From positions 23,612 to 87,611 of the forward strand of contig CASDXF010000024.1 of assembly GCA_949285075.1 (NCBI GenBank): a DNA stretch of 64,000 bases, written 5' to 3'. Of the stretch, positions 44,990 to 52,974 are shown piece after piece. This stretch comes from an uncultured Bacteroides sp. Lineage in GTDB: Bacteria > Bacteroidota > Bacteroidia > Bacteroidales > Bacteroidaceae. Each line of letters opens with the position of its first letter. Within the stretch, counting starts at the first letter, position 1. Under the pieces are notes generated by a model. It did no database searches, was not told the origin of the DNA, and saw nothing but the letters and a program-made list of their open reading frames with translations. Made by a program: the position numbers and the translations under genes.

Positions 44990-45817
44990 CTAAAGAAGCT
45001 TGCCTTTGAACAGGAAGGCGTTGTCGGGTAAAACAATCTCGGGAAGAGATGCCCCCGCCTCGAACAGCCCGAACACGGAAGACCCGGAACCACTCATGGC
45101 GGCGTATATCGCCCCCTTCTCGTATAACGTATGCTTTATCTCTTCTATCAAAGGGTATTTGGGGAAAATGCTCTTCTCGAAGTCATTCGCCAACAGCTGT
45201 CTCCATTCGCCAACAGGCTTCGCCACAACTTCTCTTAAAGAACGTTCCGGCCAGCAAGGACGGATATTGGAGAAAGCGTCCCGTGTGGAGACAAAAATAT
45301 CCGGCTTGATAATGATAATCTGATAATCTTTCAAAGACAAGTCTATGGGAGAGAATATGTTTCCAATACCTTCGGCAAATGTTGGCTTATTCTTGATGAA
45401 GAAAGCGCAATCGGCTCCTAACTGACTGGCATATTGTTCTAACTCTTCCTCCGACAATCCTAACGCGCATTGATCATTCAGCAGCTTCAGCATAAAGGCG
45501 GCGTCTGAAGAGCCTCCACCTAATCCCGCTCCAAAAGGAATGCGTTTATATAAATAAATGGACACTGAAGGAAGATTAAAGTCATTATCCAACAAGCGAT
45601 AAGCCTTCACTACTAAATTATCTTCCAAATCATCCGTGGCCTTAAACCCATATTGATATAAAGTCACCTTTTCTCTTGCATCTCGCCCAGTCTGGATTTC
45701 CAAAGCATCCGTTAATGTAATCGGATAAAAAACGGTCTCCAGATTATGATAACCATCCTTTCTTTTCTCTGTTACAGAAAGTCCTAAGTTTATTTTAGCG
45801 TTTGGAAAAGCAATCAT
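44990..45817 (-). CDS. ispE: 4-diphosphocytidyl-2-C-methyl-D-erythritol kinase
   Basis: 275-aa GHMP kinase of the non-mevalonate isoprenoid pathway. [22 protein letters not shown]-terminal motif, ATP loop [18 protein letters not shown] (about residue 90), and a C-terminal [12 protein letters not shown] motif. Phosphorylates the 2-OH of CDP-methylerythritol. Divergent from dnaB, with back-to-back -7 boxes in a 100-bp spacer. Confidence 0.96.
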   Translation of the reverse strand: MIAFPNAKINLGLSVTEKRKDGYHNLETVFYPITLTDALEIQTGRDAREKVTLYQYGFKATDDLEDNLVVKAYRLLDNDFNLPSVSIYLYKRIPFGAGLGGGSSDAAFMLKLLNDQCALGLSEEELEQYASQLGADCAFFIKNKPTFAEGIGNIFSPIDLSLKDYQIIIIKPDIFVSTRDAFSNIRPCWPERSLREVVAKPVGEWRQLLANDFEKSIFPKYPLIEEIKHTLYEKGAIYAAMSGSGSSVFGLFEAGASLPEIVLPDNAFLFKGKLL

Positions 45818-45868
45818 TACGTAAAAGTTTAATCAATCCGCCTATTAGTTAAATTACTATTGTACGTG

Positions 45869-45896
45869 CAAAGTTATTAAAATCTGCCTATCTTTG
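45869..45896. promoter_or_regulatory. Divergent -7 boxes of ispE and dnaB
   Basis: TAACTTTG on the minus strand (45876-45869) for ispE and TATCTTTG on the plus strand (45889-45896) for dnaB, only 12 bp apart; both exact TAnnTTTG. Confidence 0.6.
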
Positions 45897-45918
45897 TTGT
45901 CCATTAACAAAGAAAACT

Positions 45919-47469
45919 ATGGCAGAACAGAAACGGAACACCCGAAATACAAAGTCTTCAAAAGTACAACCTATCAACGATTATGGCCGCATACAGCCAC
46001 AGGCTCCAGAACTAGAGGAGGCTGTTTTAGGCGCATTAATGATTGAAAAAGACGCTTATTCGTTAGTCAGCGAGATTCTTCGTCCGGAATCATTCTATGA
46101 GCATCGGCATCAACTGATTTATGCCGCCATTACTGACCTCGCCATTAACCAGAAACCGGTAGACATCTTAACCGTAAAGGAACAACTCAGCAAGCGCGGA
46201 GAACTGGAAGAGGTTGGAGGACCTTTCTATATTACCCAACTCAGCAGTAAGGTCGCCTCCTCCGCACACATCGAATACCACGCTCGCATTATAGCCCAAA
46301 AAGCGTTGGCGAGAGAGCTAATCACCTTTACAAGCAATATCCAAAGTAAGGCGTTCGACGAATCACTGGACGTAGATGACTTGATGCAAGAAGCGGAAGG
46401 AAAGTTGTTCGAGATTTCACAGCAGAACATGAAAAAAGACTATACGCAAATCAATCCCGTAATTGACGAAGCCTATAAACTGATTCAAAAAGCTGCCGCA
46501 CGGACAGACGGTCTGAGCGGACTCGAAAGCGGCTTTACCAAACTAGATAAAATGACTTCCGGTTGGCAGAACTCTGACTTGATAATCATCGCCGCCCGTC
46601 CCGCAATGGGAAAGACAGCTTTTGTGCTTTCAATGGCTAAAAACATCGCGGTCAACTTCCGTAACCCGGTTGCCTTGTTCTCTTTGGAAATGAGTAACGT
46701 ACAGTTAGTCAACCGTCTGATATCCAACGTGTGCGAAATACCTAGCGAGAAGATTAAGAGTGGACAGTTGGCCACCTACGAATGGCAACAACTGGACTAT
46801 AAACTGAAGGATTTGTTGGACGCTCCCTTATACGTGGACGACACGCCCTCTCTCTCTGTCTTCGAGCTGCGTACAAAAGCCAGACGACTGGTACGCGAGC
46901 ATGACGTGAAGCTCATCATCATCGACTATCTCCAGTTGATGAACGCGAGCGGAATGTCATACGGCAACCGCCAAGAGGAGGTCAGCACCATCTCGCGCTC
47001 CTTAAAAGGATTGGCTAAAGAATTGAATATTCCCATCATCGCCTTATCGCAGTTAAACCGTAGCGTGGAGAACCGCGAGGGAATAGACGGCAAGCGACCG
47101 CAACTGAGCGACCTGCGCGAATCGGGAGCCATAGAGCAGGATGCCGACATGGTATGCTTTATCCACAGGCCCGAATATTACAAGATTTATCAGGACGACC
47201 GGGGCAACGACCTGCGGGGCATGGCGGAAATCATTATCGCCAAGCACCGTAACGGTGCGGTGGGCGAGGTATTGCTCCGCTTCAAGGGAGAATACACCCG
47301 ATTCTCTAATCCGGAAGATGACATGATTATACCTATGCCCGGAGAAACCGGAGCCATGTTAGGCTCGAAGGTTAACAATAACTCCGCTTACGCCCCCATG
47401 CCTGACTTTACTCCGCCTGCGGAAAATCCTTTCGCCGCCGCTCCAGACAATGGCCCCATGCCCTTTTAG
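45919..47469 (+). CDS. dnaB: Replicative DNA helicase DnaB
   Basis: 516-aa hexameric helicase. N-terminal DnaB domain (PQAPELEEAVLGALMIEKDA), RecA-fold ATPase with Walker A IIAARPAMGKTAFVL (about residue 225), LFSLEMSNVQLVNRL, Walker B IIIDYLQLM and SQLNRSVENREG. No intein is present. The C-terminal tail is rich in Asn and Pro (NNNSAYAPMPDFTPPAENPF), longer than in E. coli. Works at the replication fork with primase. Confidence 0.97.
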   Translation: MAEQKRNTRNTKSSKVQPINDYGRIQPQAPELEEAVLGALMIEKDAYSLVSEILRPESFYEHRHQLIYAAITDLAINQKPVDILTVKEQLSKRGELEEVGGPFYITQLSSKVASSAHIEYHARIIAQKALARELITFTSNIQSKAFDESLDVDDLMQEAEGKLFEISQQNMKKDYTQINPVIDEAYKLIQKAAARTDGLSGLESGFTKLDKMTSGWQNSDLIIIAARPAMGKTAFVLSMAKNIAVNFRNPVALFSLEMSNVQLVNRLISNVCEIPSEKIKSGQLATYEWQQLDYKLKDLLDAPLYVDDTPSLSVFELRTKARRLVREHDVKLIIIDYLQLMNASGMSYGNRQEEVSTISRSLKGLAKELNIPIIALSQLNRSVENREGIDGKRPQLSDLRESGAIEQDADMVCFIHRPEYYKIYQDDRGNDLRGMAEIIIAKHRNGAVGEVLLRFKGEYTRFSNPEDDMIIPMPGETGAMLGSKVNNNSAYAPMPDFTPPAENPFAAAPDNGPMPF

Positions 47470-47498
47470 TTCATAACAGCACCAAACCAGACATAATT

Positions 47499-47541
47499 AA
47501 AGCCTGTCTAAATGCGTTCCCGCAATTTAAACAGGCTTTTC
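47499..47541. terminator. Bidirectional terminator between dnaB and galE
   Basis: AAGCCTGTCTAAATGCG / CGCAATTTAAACAGGCTT with T run; convergent genes on both sides. Confidence 0.82.
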
Positions 47542-47576
47542 TCATGCCTATGTACTACAAACTGCAATCTTTAACT

Positions 47577-48611
47577 TTATTGTATTCCTCTTTCACGGAG
47601 CTTCAACTGCCATTTCCATGCCGAAAGCAGAGTATCCTCTAAAGTTTCTACGGCCTTCCATCCTAATTCCTTATTGGCGAAGTCCGGATTGGCCCATACC
47701 TTTTCGATATCACCGGCACGGCGGCCCACAATCTGATAATTCAGCTTAACTCCGGTCGCCTTTTCGAAAGCGTTAATCAGCTCCAATACGGAAACGCCGT
47801 GTCCCGTACCGATATTGAACACTTCCACTTTTTCTTTCTGTTTTTTCTCAAGAATACGTTGAATAGCCACGACATGGGCCTTAGCCAAATCAACCACATT
47901 GATAAAGTCGCGGATACAAGACCCGTCGGGAGTATTATAGTCATCGCCGAAAACGCTCAACTTCTCACGAATGCCGATAGCCGTCTGAGTAAGGTAAGGA
48001 ACCAAGTTCTGAGGAACGCCGTTAGGCAGTTCTCCCAACAAGGCCGTAGGATGAGCGCCTATCGGATTGAAGTAACGCAATAAAATCGCGCTGATAGGAG
48101 CGCCGGAAGTGATGGTGTCCCGTATAATTTCTTCATTGATTTGCTTGGTGTTTCCGTAAGGAGATTCCGCCTTCTTGATAGGCGCGTTTTCCGTTACCGG
48201 CAACTCGTCCGGTTGGCCATAAACGGTACAGGAAGAAGAGAAAACAATGCCTTCCACCCCATATTTAGGCATCAACTCCAGAATATTGATTAAAGAGCCC
48301 AAGTTGTTCCGGTAGTAAAGCAGGGGTTTCTGTACAGACTCTCCCACAGCCTTGCTCGCTGCGAAGTGAATAATGGCCTTGATGCCCTCGTACTTCGCAA
48401 ACACGGCCTCAAGCCCCGCGAAATCAAGACAGTCTAATTTCTCAAAAGCGGGGCGAACGCCCGACACCTGTTCGATATTATCGACAACATCCGCGCTCGA
48501 ATTGGAAAGATTATCGATGATAATTACCTCGTAACCACTGTTCTGTAACTCTACAACAGTGTGAGAACCGATGTATCCGGTTCCTCCCGTTACTAAAATC
48601 CTTTCTTTCAT
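47577..48611 (-). CDS. galE: UDP-glucose 4-epimerase
   Basis: 344-aa SDR enzyme interconverting UDP-glucose and UDP-galactose, supplying galactose for surface polysaccharide and Leloir metabolism. NAD loop ILVTGGTGYIGSHTVVEL, IIHFAASKAVGESV, catalytic SSSCTVYG and SPYGNTKQ (YxxxK), LRYFNPIGAHP and FINVVDLAKAHV. Start 48611 (MKERILVTGG) preferred; a 41-residue upstream extension reads through the promoter. Confidence 0.96.
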   Translation of the reverse strand: MKERILVTGGTGYIGSHTVVELQNSGYEVIIIDNLSNSSADVVDNIEQVSGVRPAFEKLDCLDFAGLEAVFAKYEGIKAIIHFAASKAVGESVQKPLLYYRNNLGSLINILELMPKYGVEGIVFSSSCTVYGQPDELPVTENAPIKKAESPYGNTKQINEEIIRDTITSGAPISAILLRYFNPIGAHPTALLGELPNGVPQNLVPYLTQTAIGIREKLSVFGDDYNTPDGSCIRDFINVVDLAKAHVVAIQRILEKKQKEKVEVFNIGTGHGVSVLELINAFEKATGVKLNYQIVGRRAGDIEKVWANPDFANKELGWKAVETLEDTLLSAWKWQLKLRERGIQ

Positions 48612-48663
48612 AATTCTATTAAGTATATGGTTGTATTCTTTTATGTATACGATGTTTCTGCTA

Positions 48664-48693
48664 CAAAAGTAGGGAAATAAAACGAGAATGCAA
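48664..48693 (-). promoter_or_regulatory. Promoter of galE
   Basis: Minus strand TTG (48693-48691), 19-nt spacer, TACTTTTG (48671-48664): a full -33/-7 match, 53 bp upstream of the start. Confidence 0.75.
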
Positions 48694-48770
48694 CCCGCCG
48701 AAACGAATATTTTCTCCGTTTCTTCATTCGCCAACCGCTCGTCTTTTGCCGAATCCGGCTAGGCTTTTTT

Positions 48771-48858
48771 TCTTGTAGAGCGTCCTCCCGGTTCTTCTAC
48801 ATCGGCCGCCTTATTCATGTACATCGACCCGGAGGTTCTTGTACATGAATCACAGTCT
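48771..48858. repeat. 22-bp phased tandem array (four units), TCTTGTACAT type
   Basis: Units start at 48771 (TCTTGTAGAG), 48793 (TCTTCTACAT), 48815 (TCATGTACAT) and 48837 (TCTTGTACAT), exactly 22 bp apart, each followed by a variable 12-nt tail. Same motif and phase as 19507-19616, 29 kb away. Lies upstream of the galE promoter and after the end of the aldo-keto reductase gene. Confidence 0.72.
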
Positions 48859-48919
48859 CCTTTCGGCCCGCTTCGCCGCCTATCCGGACTCGCTCCAACC
48901 GTACCGTACGGCGGGCTTC

Positions 48920-50305
48920 CTATTCGCCTCGCCTAAGCCGCTCCACATAGTCGTCGACATGCCGCATTTGTGAGGGAATATCGATACCTTGCAGACACTT
49001 GGAAAGGCATCGTTTGCAGCCGATACAGTGACTGGCCTGCCGCAGGCGGGGAACGGAACGGTCGTAACCGATGAGGAAAGCGCGCCTCGCTTCCCGATAA
49101 TTAGCGTCTTGACCGCTTTGGGGCGCACTGTCCTGATTGACGCACTTGTTGTAGTGAAGGAATACCGCGGGGATATCCACGCCATAAGGACAAGGCATAC
49201 AGTATCGGCAGTCGGTACAGGGAATGTTAGGGCTGTCCATCATCCGCTCCGCCGCGTCGTCAAGGAGACTCCTCTCCTCGGCGGATAACGGGACAAGGGG
49301 CGAAAAGGTGCGCAGATTGTCCTGAAGATGTTCCTTGTAAGTCATGCCGCTCAAGACGGTGAGTACGCCGGGGAAAGAGCCCGCGAACCGGAACGCCCAC
49401 GACGCGGCGCTATCCTCCGGACGTTTCCGCTTCATCCGCTCCAGAATACGCTGAGGCACATTGGAGAGCCGCCCTCCCAGTAAAGGATCCATGACAACCA
49501 CGGGTATCTCACGTCTCTCCAGTTCGCCGTAGAGGTACTCGGCGTTCGTGTCATCGCCCATCGCGCGCTGCCAGTCCGAGTTATAGGCGGCCGCGTGTCT
49601 CCAGTCCACATAGTTGAGCTGAATCTGCACGAAATCCCAGTGAACTCGGTCGTGCATGGCGAGCACACGGTTAAAGACCTCTATATCCCCGTGAAACGAC
49701 CATCCAAGATGGCGTATGCGGCCTTTTTTCCTCTCGTCGAGCAGGAAATCGAGCATCCCGTTGCGCACGAAGCGCCGGTCGAACAGCTCCATCCCCCCTC
49801 CCCCGATGCCGTGCAGCAGATAATAGTCGATGTAATCCGTTTGCAGATTCTCTAAAGAACTCCTGTACATGGCCATCAGGCTTTCGCGCGAGTTATCCGA
49901 AGAGGCGGACATCTTGGTGGCGATAAAGTAGCTCTCCCTCGGATGGCGTTTCAGCGCCACGCCCGTAACCCTCTCCGACCATTCCTGCCCGTATATGGGT
50001 GCGGTGTCAAAATAGTTCACGCCGTGCGCTATGGCGTAATCCACCAGCCCGTTCACCGTTTCTTGGTCTATCGGGTTGCCGTTCTTGTCCGGCCTCTCGG
50101 CGGGAGGCCATCTCATGCAACCATATCCCAACAGCGAGACGCGCTGTCCGGTCACGGGGTCTACGCGGTAAGTCATCTCACCGCCACTCGCTTCCCGTCC
50201 GCCGCTTCCGCTGCGGCAGGAAGTCCATCCGGCTCCCATCCCGACGGCCGCCAGTCCTTTCAGGAACGCTCGGCGGGACATTCCCTTCTTGTCTTTCCGT
50301 TCCAT
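48920..50305 (-). CDS. Tat-exported aldo/keto reductase with C-terminal 4Fe-4S domain
   Basis: 461 aa. N-terminal twin-arginine signal MSRRAFLKGLAAVGMGAG with a cysteine soon after (WTSC), so possibly a lipoprotein. Aldo-keto reductase barrel at about 45-340: LLGYGCMRWPP, YFDTAPIYGQEWSERVTGVA, YIDYYLLHG and VVMDPLLGGRL. Two ferredoxin-like motifs follow at the C-terminus: CTDCRYCMPCPYGVDIP and CIGCKRCLSKCLQGIDIP. Predicted periplasmic or cell-surface oxidoreductase; substrate unknown. Lies 14 bp downstream of an AraC-family regulator, likely co-transcribed. Confidence 0.9.
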   Translation of the reverse strand: MERKDKKGMSRRAFLKGLAAVGMGAGWTSCRSGSGGREASGGEMTYRVDPVTGQRVSLLGYGCMRWPPAERPDKNGNPIDQETVNGLVDYAIAHGVNYFDTAPIYGQEWSERVTGVALKRHPRESYFIATKMSASSDNSRESLMAMYRSSLENLQTDYIDYYLLHGIGGGGMELFDRRFVRNGMLDFLLDERKKGRIRHLGWSFHGDIEVFNRVLAMHDRVHWDFVQIQLNYVDWRHAAAYNSDWQRAMGDDTNAEYLYGELERREIPVVVMDPLLGGRLSNVPQRILERMKRKRPEDSAASWAFRFAGSFPGVLTVLSGMTYKEHLQDNLRTFSPLVPLSAEERSLLDDAAERMMDSPNIPCTDCRYCMPCPYGVDIPAVFLHYNKCVNQDSAPQSGQDANYREARRAFLIGYDRSVPRLRQASHCIGCKRCLSKCLQGIDIPSQMRHVDDYVERLRRGE

Positions 50306-50319
50306 ATCATGCAGATTGT

Positions 50320-51228
50320 TCAGTTCGCTTTTCTATATTCCAATGGCGTGACGCCCGTCTTATTCTTAAACAGGCGGTTAAAGTGTTGGGGGTATTCAAA
50401 GCCTAGCTCATAGGCTATCTCGCTTACGGAAAGCCGGGTGCTGACCAACAGCGTTTTCGCCCGGGCTATCAGGTAAGCGTGAATGTGCTGTTGGGCGTTC
50501 ATTCCCGTCAAGGCACGCAGAAGATCGCTCAGGTAGTGGGGCGACATGCCCAACTCGCCCGCTATGCCGCTCACGGATATGAACTTGCCGCTCCGTTCCT
50601 CGGTGTATTTCCGGATTATTGACTGAACCCGGCTCAGGATGTCCGAGTCGACGCTGTTCCGTGTTTGAAACTGACGGGTATAGAAGCGTTCCGCATAGTT
50701 CAGCAAGGTATCGAGCAGGGACACGATGATGTCTTGCGTATGCGCGTCAACGCGTTGCCCGTACTCGCTTTCCATATTATTCAGAATACTTTCCACAATG
50801 TTCCTCTCCGCGTCGGAGACGTGCAATGCCTCGTTCACCTCGTACGAGAAGAACCGCATCCGGCCGATTTTCTCTCCTAAAGGGTATCTCCGGACAAAGT
50901 CCGGGTGAAAGGCCAACAGCCATCCCCACCTACCCGAGTTTTCGGCCTTCTCGTCCCAACAATGTATCTGCCCGGGAGCGAAAAAATTCATCGTACCCCG
51001 GCTAAAGTCGTAGTCGCGCCATCCGTACTTGGCGTTGCAGGTCGCGCCGTCCTTTATCGTGACGGAATACAGGTTCAGCTGAACGGGCTTGCCTACGGGA
51101 ACATAATCTTTGACCTCGGACAGCCGACAGACGCTCATCAGCGGATGGCGTACGGGAGGACAACCGAACAAGGCGGCGTACTGCTCGACCGTATCGACCG
51201 TTATTATATCCTTATCATTGACTTTCAT
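50320..51228 (-). CDS. AraC family transcriptional regulator
   Basis: 302-aa regulator. N-terminal ~180 residues form a cupin-type ligand-binding domain (MNFFAPGQIHCWDEKAENSG, WGWLLAFHPDFV). The C-terminal ~100 residues carry the double helix-turn-helix: ISVSGIAGELGMSPHYLSDL, LRALTGMNAQQHIHAYLIAR and LSVSEIAYELGFEYPQHFNR, ending FKNKTGVTPLEYR. Start at 51228 (MKVNDKDI) chosen; 13 more in-frame codons upstream overlap the -7 box at 51253-51260. Probably controls the aldo-keto reductase gene behind it. Confidence 0.92.
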   Translation of the reverse strand: MKVNDKDIITVDTVEQYAALFGCPPVRHPLMSVCRLSEVKDYVPVGKPVQLNLYSVTIKDGATCNAKYGWRDYDFSRGTMNFFAPGQIHCWDEKAENSGRWGWLLAFHPDFVRRYPLGEKIGRMRFFSYEVNEALHVSDAERNIVESILNNMESEYGQRVDAHTQDIIVSLLDTLLNYAERFYTRQFQTRNSVDSDILSRVQSIIRKYTEERSGKFISVSGIAGELGMSPHYLSDLLRALTGMNAQQHIHAYLIARAKTLLVSTRLSVSEIAYELGFEYPQHFNRLFKNKTGVTPLEYRKAN

Positions 51229-51252
51229 CTGTTTTAGTATTGATTGACGCCG

Positions 51253-51260
51253 CAAAGGTA
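51253..51260 (-). promoter_or_regulatory. -7 box of AraC gene
   Basis: TACCTTTG on the minus strand, exact TAnnTTTG, 25 bp upstream of the start. Confidence 0.6.
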
Positions 51261-51357
51261 CAGGCAACCGCCCACTTAGAGACTAAACAAAAGAGAGAAA
51301 GTTGTATACGAACAGGAAAAGCGGGAAAAAAACGCGAAACGCTCCGCGTCGAACGCT

Positions 51358-51900
51358 TATCTTAAAAATGGAACATTCTTAAAAACGGGACATCCAAACG
51401 CCTCCAGAACGCGATAATTCCGGCCGGGGTACGGCTCGAACGAAAAGAACGCGGCGTAGAGGCGTTAGCGAAATTCATAGTGTCACAAAATCAGGATGCC
51501 AACCGATATTTTTATTTATTTAAAAAGAAAACCATATCATATTAACCTCACATAAACGATTATAGTAAAATATCGTCACTTCAATCCCGTTCAGAAAACG
51601 AGAGCAACGAGTAGCTAAAAAATGTAAAAACTACGTTTCACCCGCCGATAAAGGCGATTTCCCGCGCTTATCCCCCCATTCTCGCCTGAGAAACAGGGCT
51701 GCGGCTCGCGAGCGAAAGGGCGAGCCAACACGAGCCGTCGCCTTTTCCAACGGCAGTCGAGAGCCTTCTGAAGCGTATTTTATACGGTTTTACTCCAAAA
51801 ACACACGGCTTTTACGAGTTTTTTATGCGCTCCGGCCCGCTAAAAGCGTCGTTCTCGACGATATTTTTTTGAGGAAAATCTTAAAAATGGAACATTTTGG
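51358..51900 (+). repeat. R element copy 6 (~543 bp)
   Basis: TATCTTAAAAATGGAACATT, CTTAAAAACGGGACATCC, AACGCCTC, AACGCGATAATTCCGGCC, GGTACGGCTCGAACGAAAAG, AACGCGGCGTAGAGGCGTT, GCGAAATTCATAG, CGTTCAGAAAACGAGAGCAA, GTAGCTAAAAAATGTAAA, CTGAGAAACAGGGCTGCGGC, TTTTTTATGCGCTCCGGCCC, and AAATCTTAAAAATGGAACAT. This is the clearest copy: AACGCCTC (left of the core) and GAGGCGTT (right) are perfect complements. Sits in the divergent gap between AraC and DUF4286; the rest of the gap shows only a promoter. Confidence 0.87.
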
Positions 51901-52028
51901 CCCGTCATTCACAGCGGAAGCCAACGCTCCGAGCGGCTACTCCGCAAGGGGTTTCCGAAACGTTTCGCCCGACTTTCCCTTCGGTGACGAAGAACGGCCC
52001 TCATCGTCATCGTTTTGTTCCCCAAATA

Positions 52029-52060
52029 TTGCGGAATATAAAAAATAATCGCTAAGTTTG
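52029..52060 (+). promoter_or_regulatory. Promoter of the DUF4286-ruvC-pullulanase-ABC unit
   Basis: ATTG (-33, TTG at 52029-52031), 21-nt spacer, TAAGTTTG (-7, 52053-52060), 24 bp before the ATG. Confidence 0.65.
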
Positions 52061-52083
52061 CACCAAATTATAAGATTCAGGAT

Positions 52084-52386
52084 ATGTTGGTTTACAATAC
52101 GACTTTTCATGTAGACGATGACGCGCACAATAACTTCTTAATCTGGATAAAAGAGTGCTACATCCCCGAAGTAAAAGGGCACGGAGCGTTGAAGAATCCT
52201 CGTATGTGCCGGATATTAAGCCATCGGGATGAGGGAAGCTCCTACTCTTTGCAGTGGGACGTGGAGAACAGCGGAGCGCTGCACCGTTGGCACTTGGAGC
52301 AAGGCGCTCGGCTAAACGAAGAGATGATTAAGATTTTCAAGGATAAGGTTGTCGGTTTTCCGACTTTGATGGAGATAGTGGAGTGA
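52084..52386 (+). CDS. DUF4286 family protein
   Basis: 100-aa small protein: [59 protein letters not shown] and [20 protein letters not shown], a ferredoxin-like alpha/beta pattern typical of DUF4286. Conserved in Bacteroidetes next to ruvC. Function unknown. Its TGA overlaps the ruvC GTG start (GTGA), so the pair is translationally coupled. Confidence 0.9.
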   Translation: MLVYNTTFHVDDDAHNNFLIWIKECYIPEVKGHGALKNPRMCRILSHRDEGSSYSLQWDVENSGALHRWHLEQGARLNEEMIKIFKDKVVGFPTLMEIVE

Positions 52387-52949
52387 TTCAACCGGTAAAG
52401 GAGAAAATAATCTTGGGTATAGACCCCGGGACGACGATTATGGGATACGGTATCCTGAGAGTCAAGGGAATCAAGCCGGAGATGGTGGCGATGGGCATTA
52501 TCGACCTGCGTAAGTTCGGTGACCACTACCTGAAGCTGCGCCATATCCACGAGCGGGTGCTGAGCATCATCGAGAGCTATCTGCCCGACGAGGTGGCCAT
52601 CGAAGCCCCGTTCTTCGGAAAGAACGTGCAGTCGATGCTGAAGCTTGGACGGGCGCAAGGGGTAGCGATGGCTGTGGCCTTGAGTCGCGATATCCCCATT
52701 ACGGAATACGCCCCCCTGAAAATAAAGATGGCCATCACGGGAAACGGGCAGGCGTCGAAGGAGCAGGTAGCGGACATGCTGCAAAGAATGCTGCACTTCC
52801 CGAAAGATGACATGCCTACCTTTATGGACGCCACGGACGGATTGGCCGCCGCCTACTGCCATTTTCTGCAAATGGGGCGTCCGGTTTCCGAAAAAGGATA
52901 CCACGGATGGAAGGACTTCATCGCCAAGCATCCCGACAGAATCAGATAA
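52383..52949 (+). CDS. ruvC: Crossover junction endodeoxyribonuclease RuvC
   Basis: 188-aa Holliday junction resolvase. Starts at GTG 52383, overlapping DUF4286. Active-site acidic residues are present: Asp in [14 protein letters not shown], Glu in [10 protein letters not shown], and the paired acids of [13 protein letters not shown] near the C-terminus. Acts with RuvAB, which are not in the window. The next gene starts 25 bp later. Confidence 0.95.
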   Translation: MIQPVKEKIILGIDPGTTIMGYGILRVKGIKPEMVAMGIIDLRKFGDHYLKLRHIHERVLSIIESYLPDEVAIEAPFFGKNVQSMLKLGRAQGVAMAVALSRDIPITEYAPLKIKMAITGNGQASKEQVADMLQRMLHFPKDDMPTFMDATDGLAAAYCHFLQMGRPVSEKGYHGWKDFIAKHPDRIR

Positions 52950-52974
52950 GGAAGAAAGAGGAAAGGAGAGAGGT

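Noticed and set aside
45841-45918. Replication origin near dnaB
   Set aside because: No DnaA-box cluster or AT-rich unwinding region; only divergent promoters are seen.
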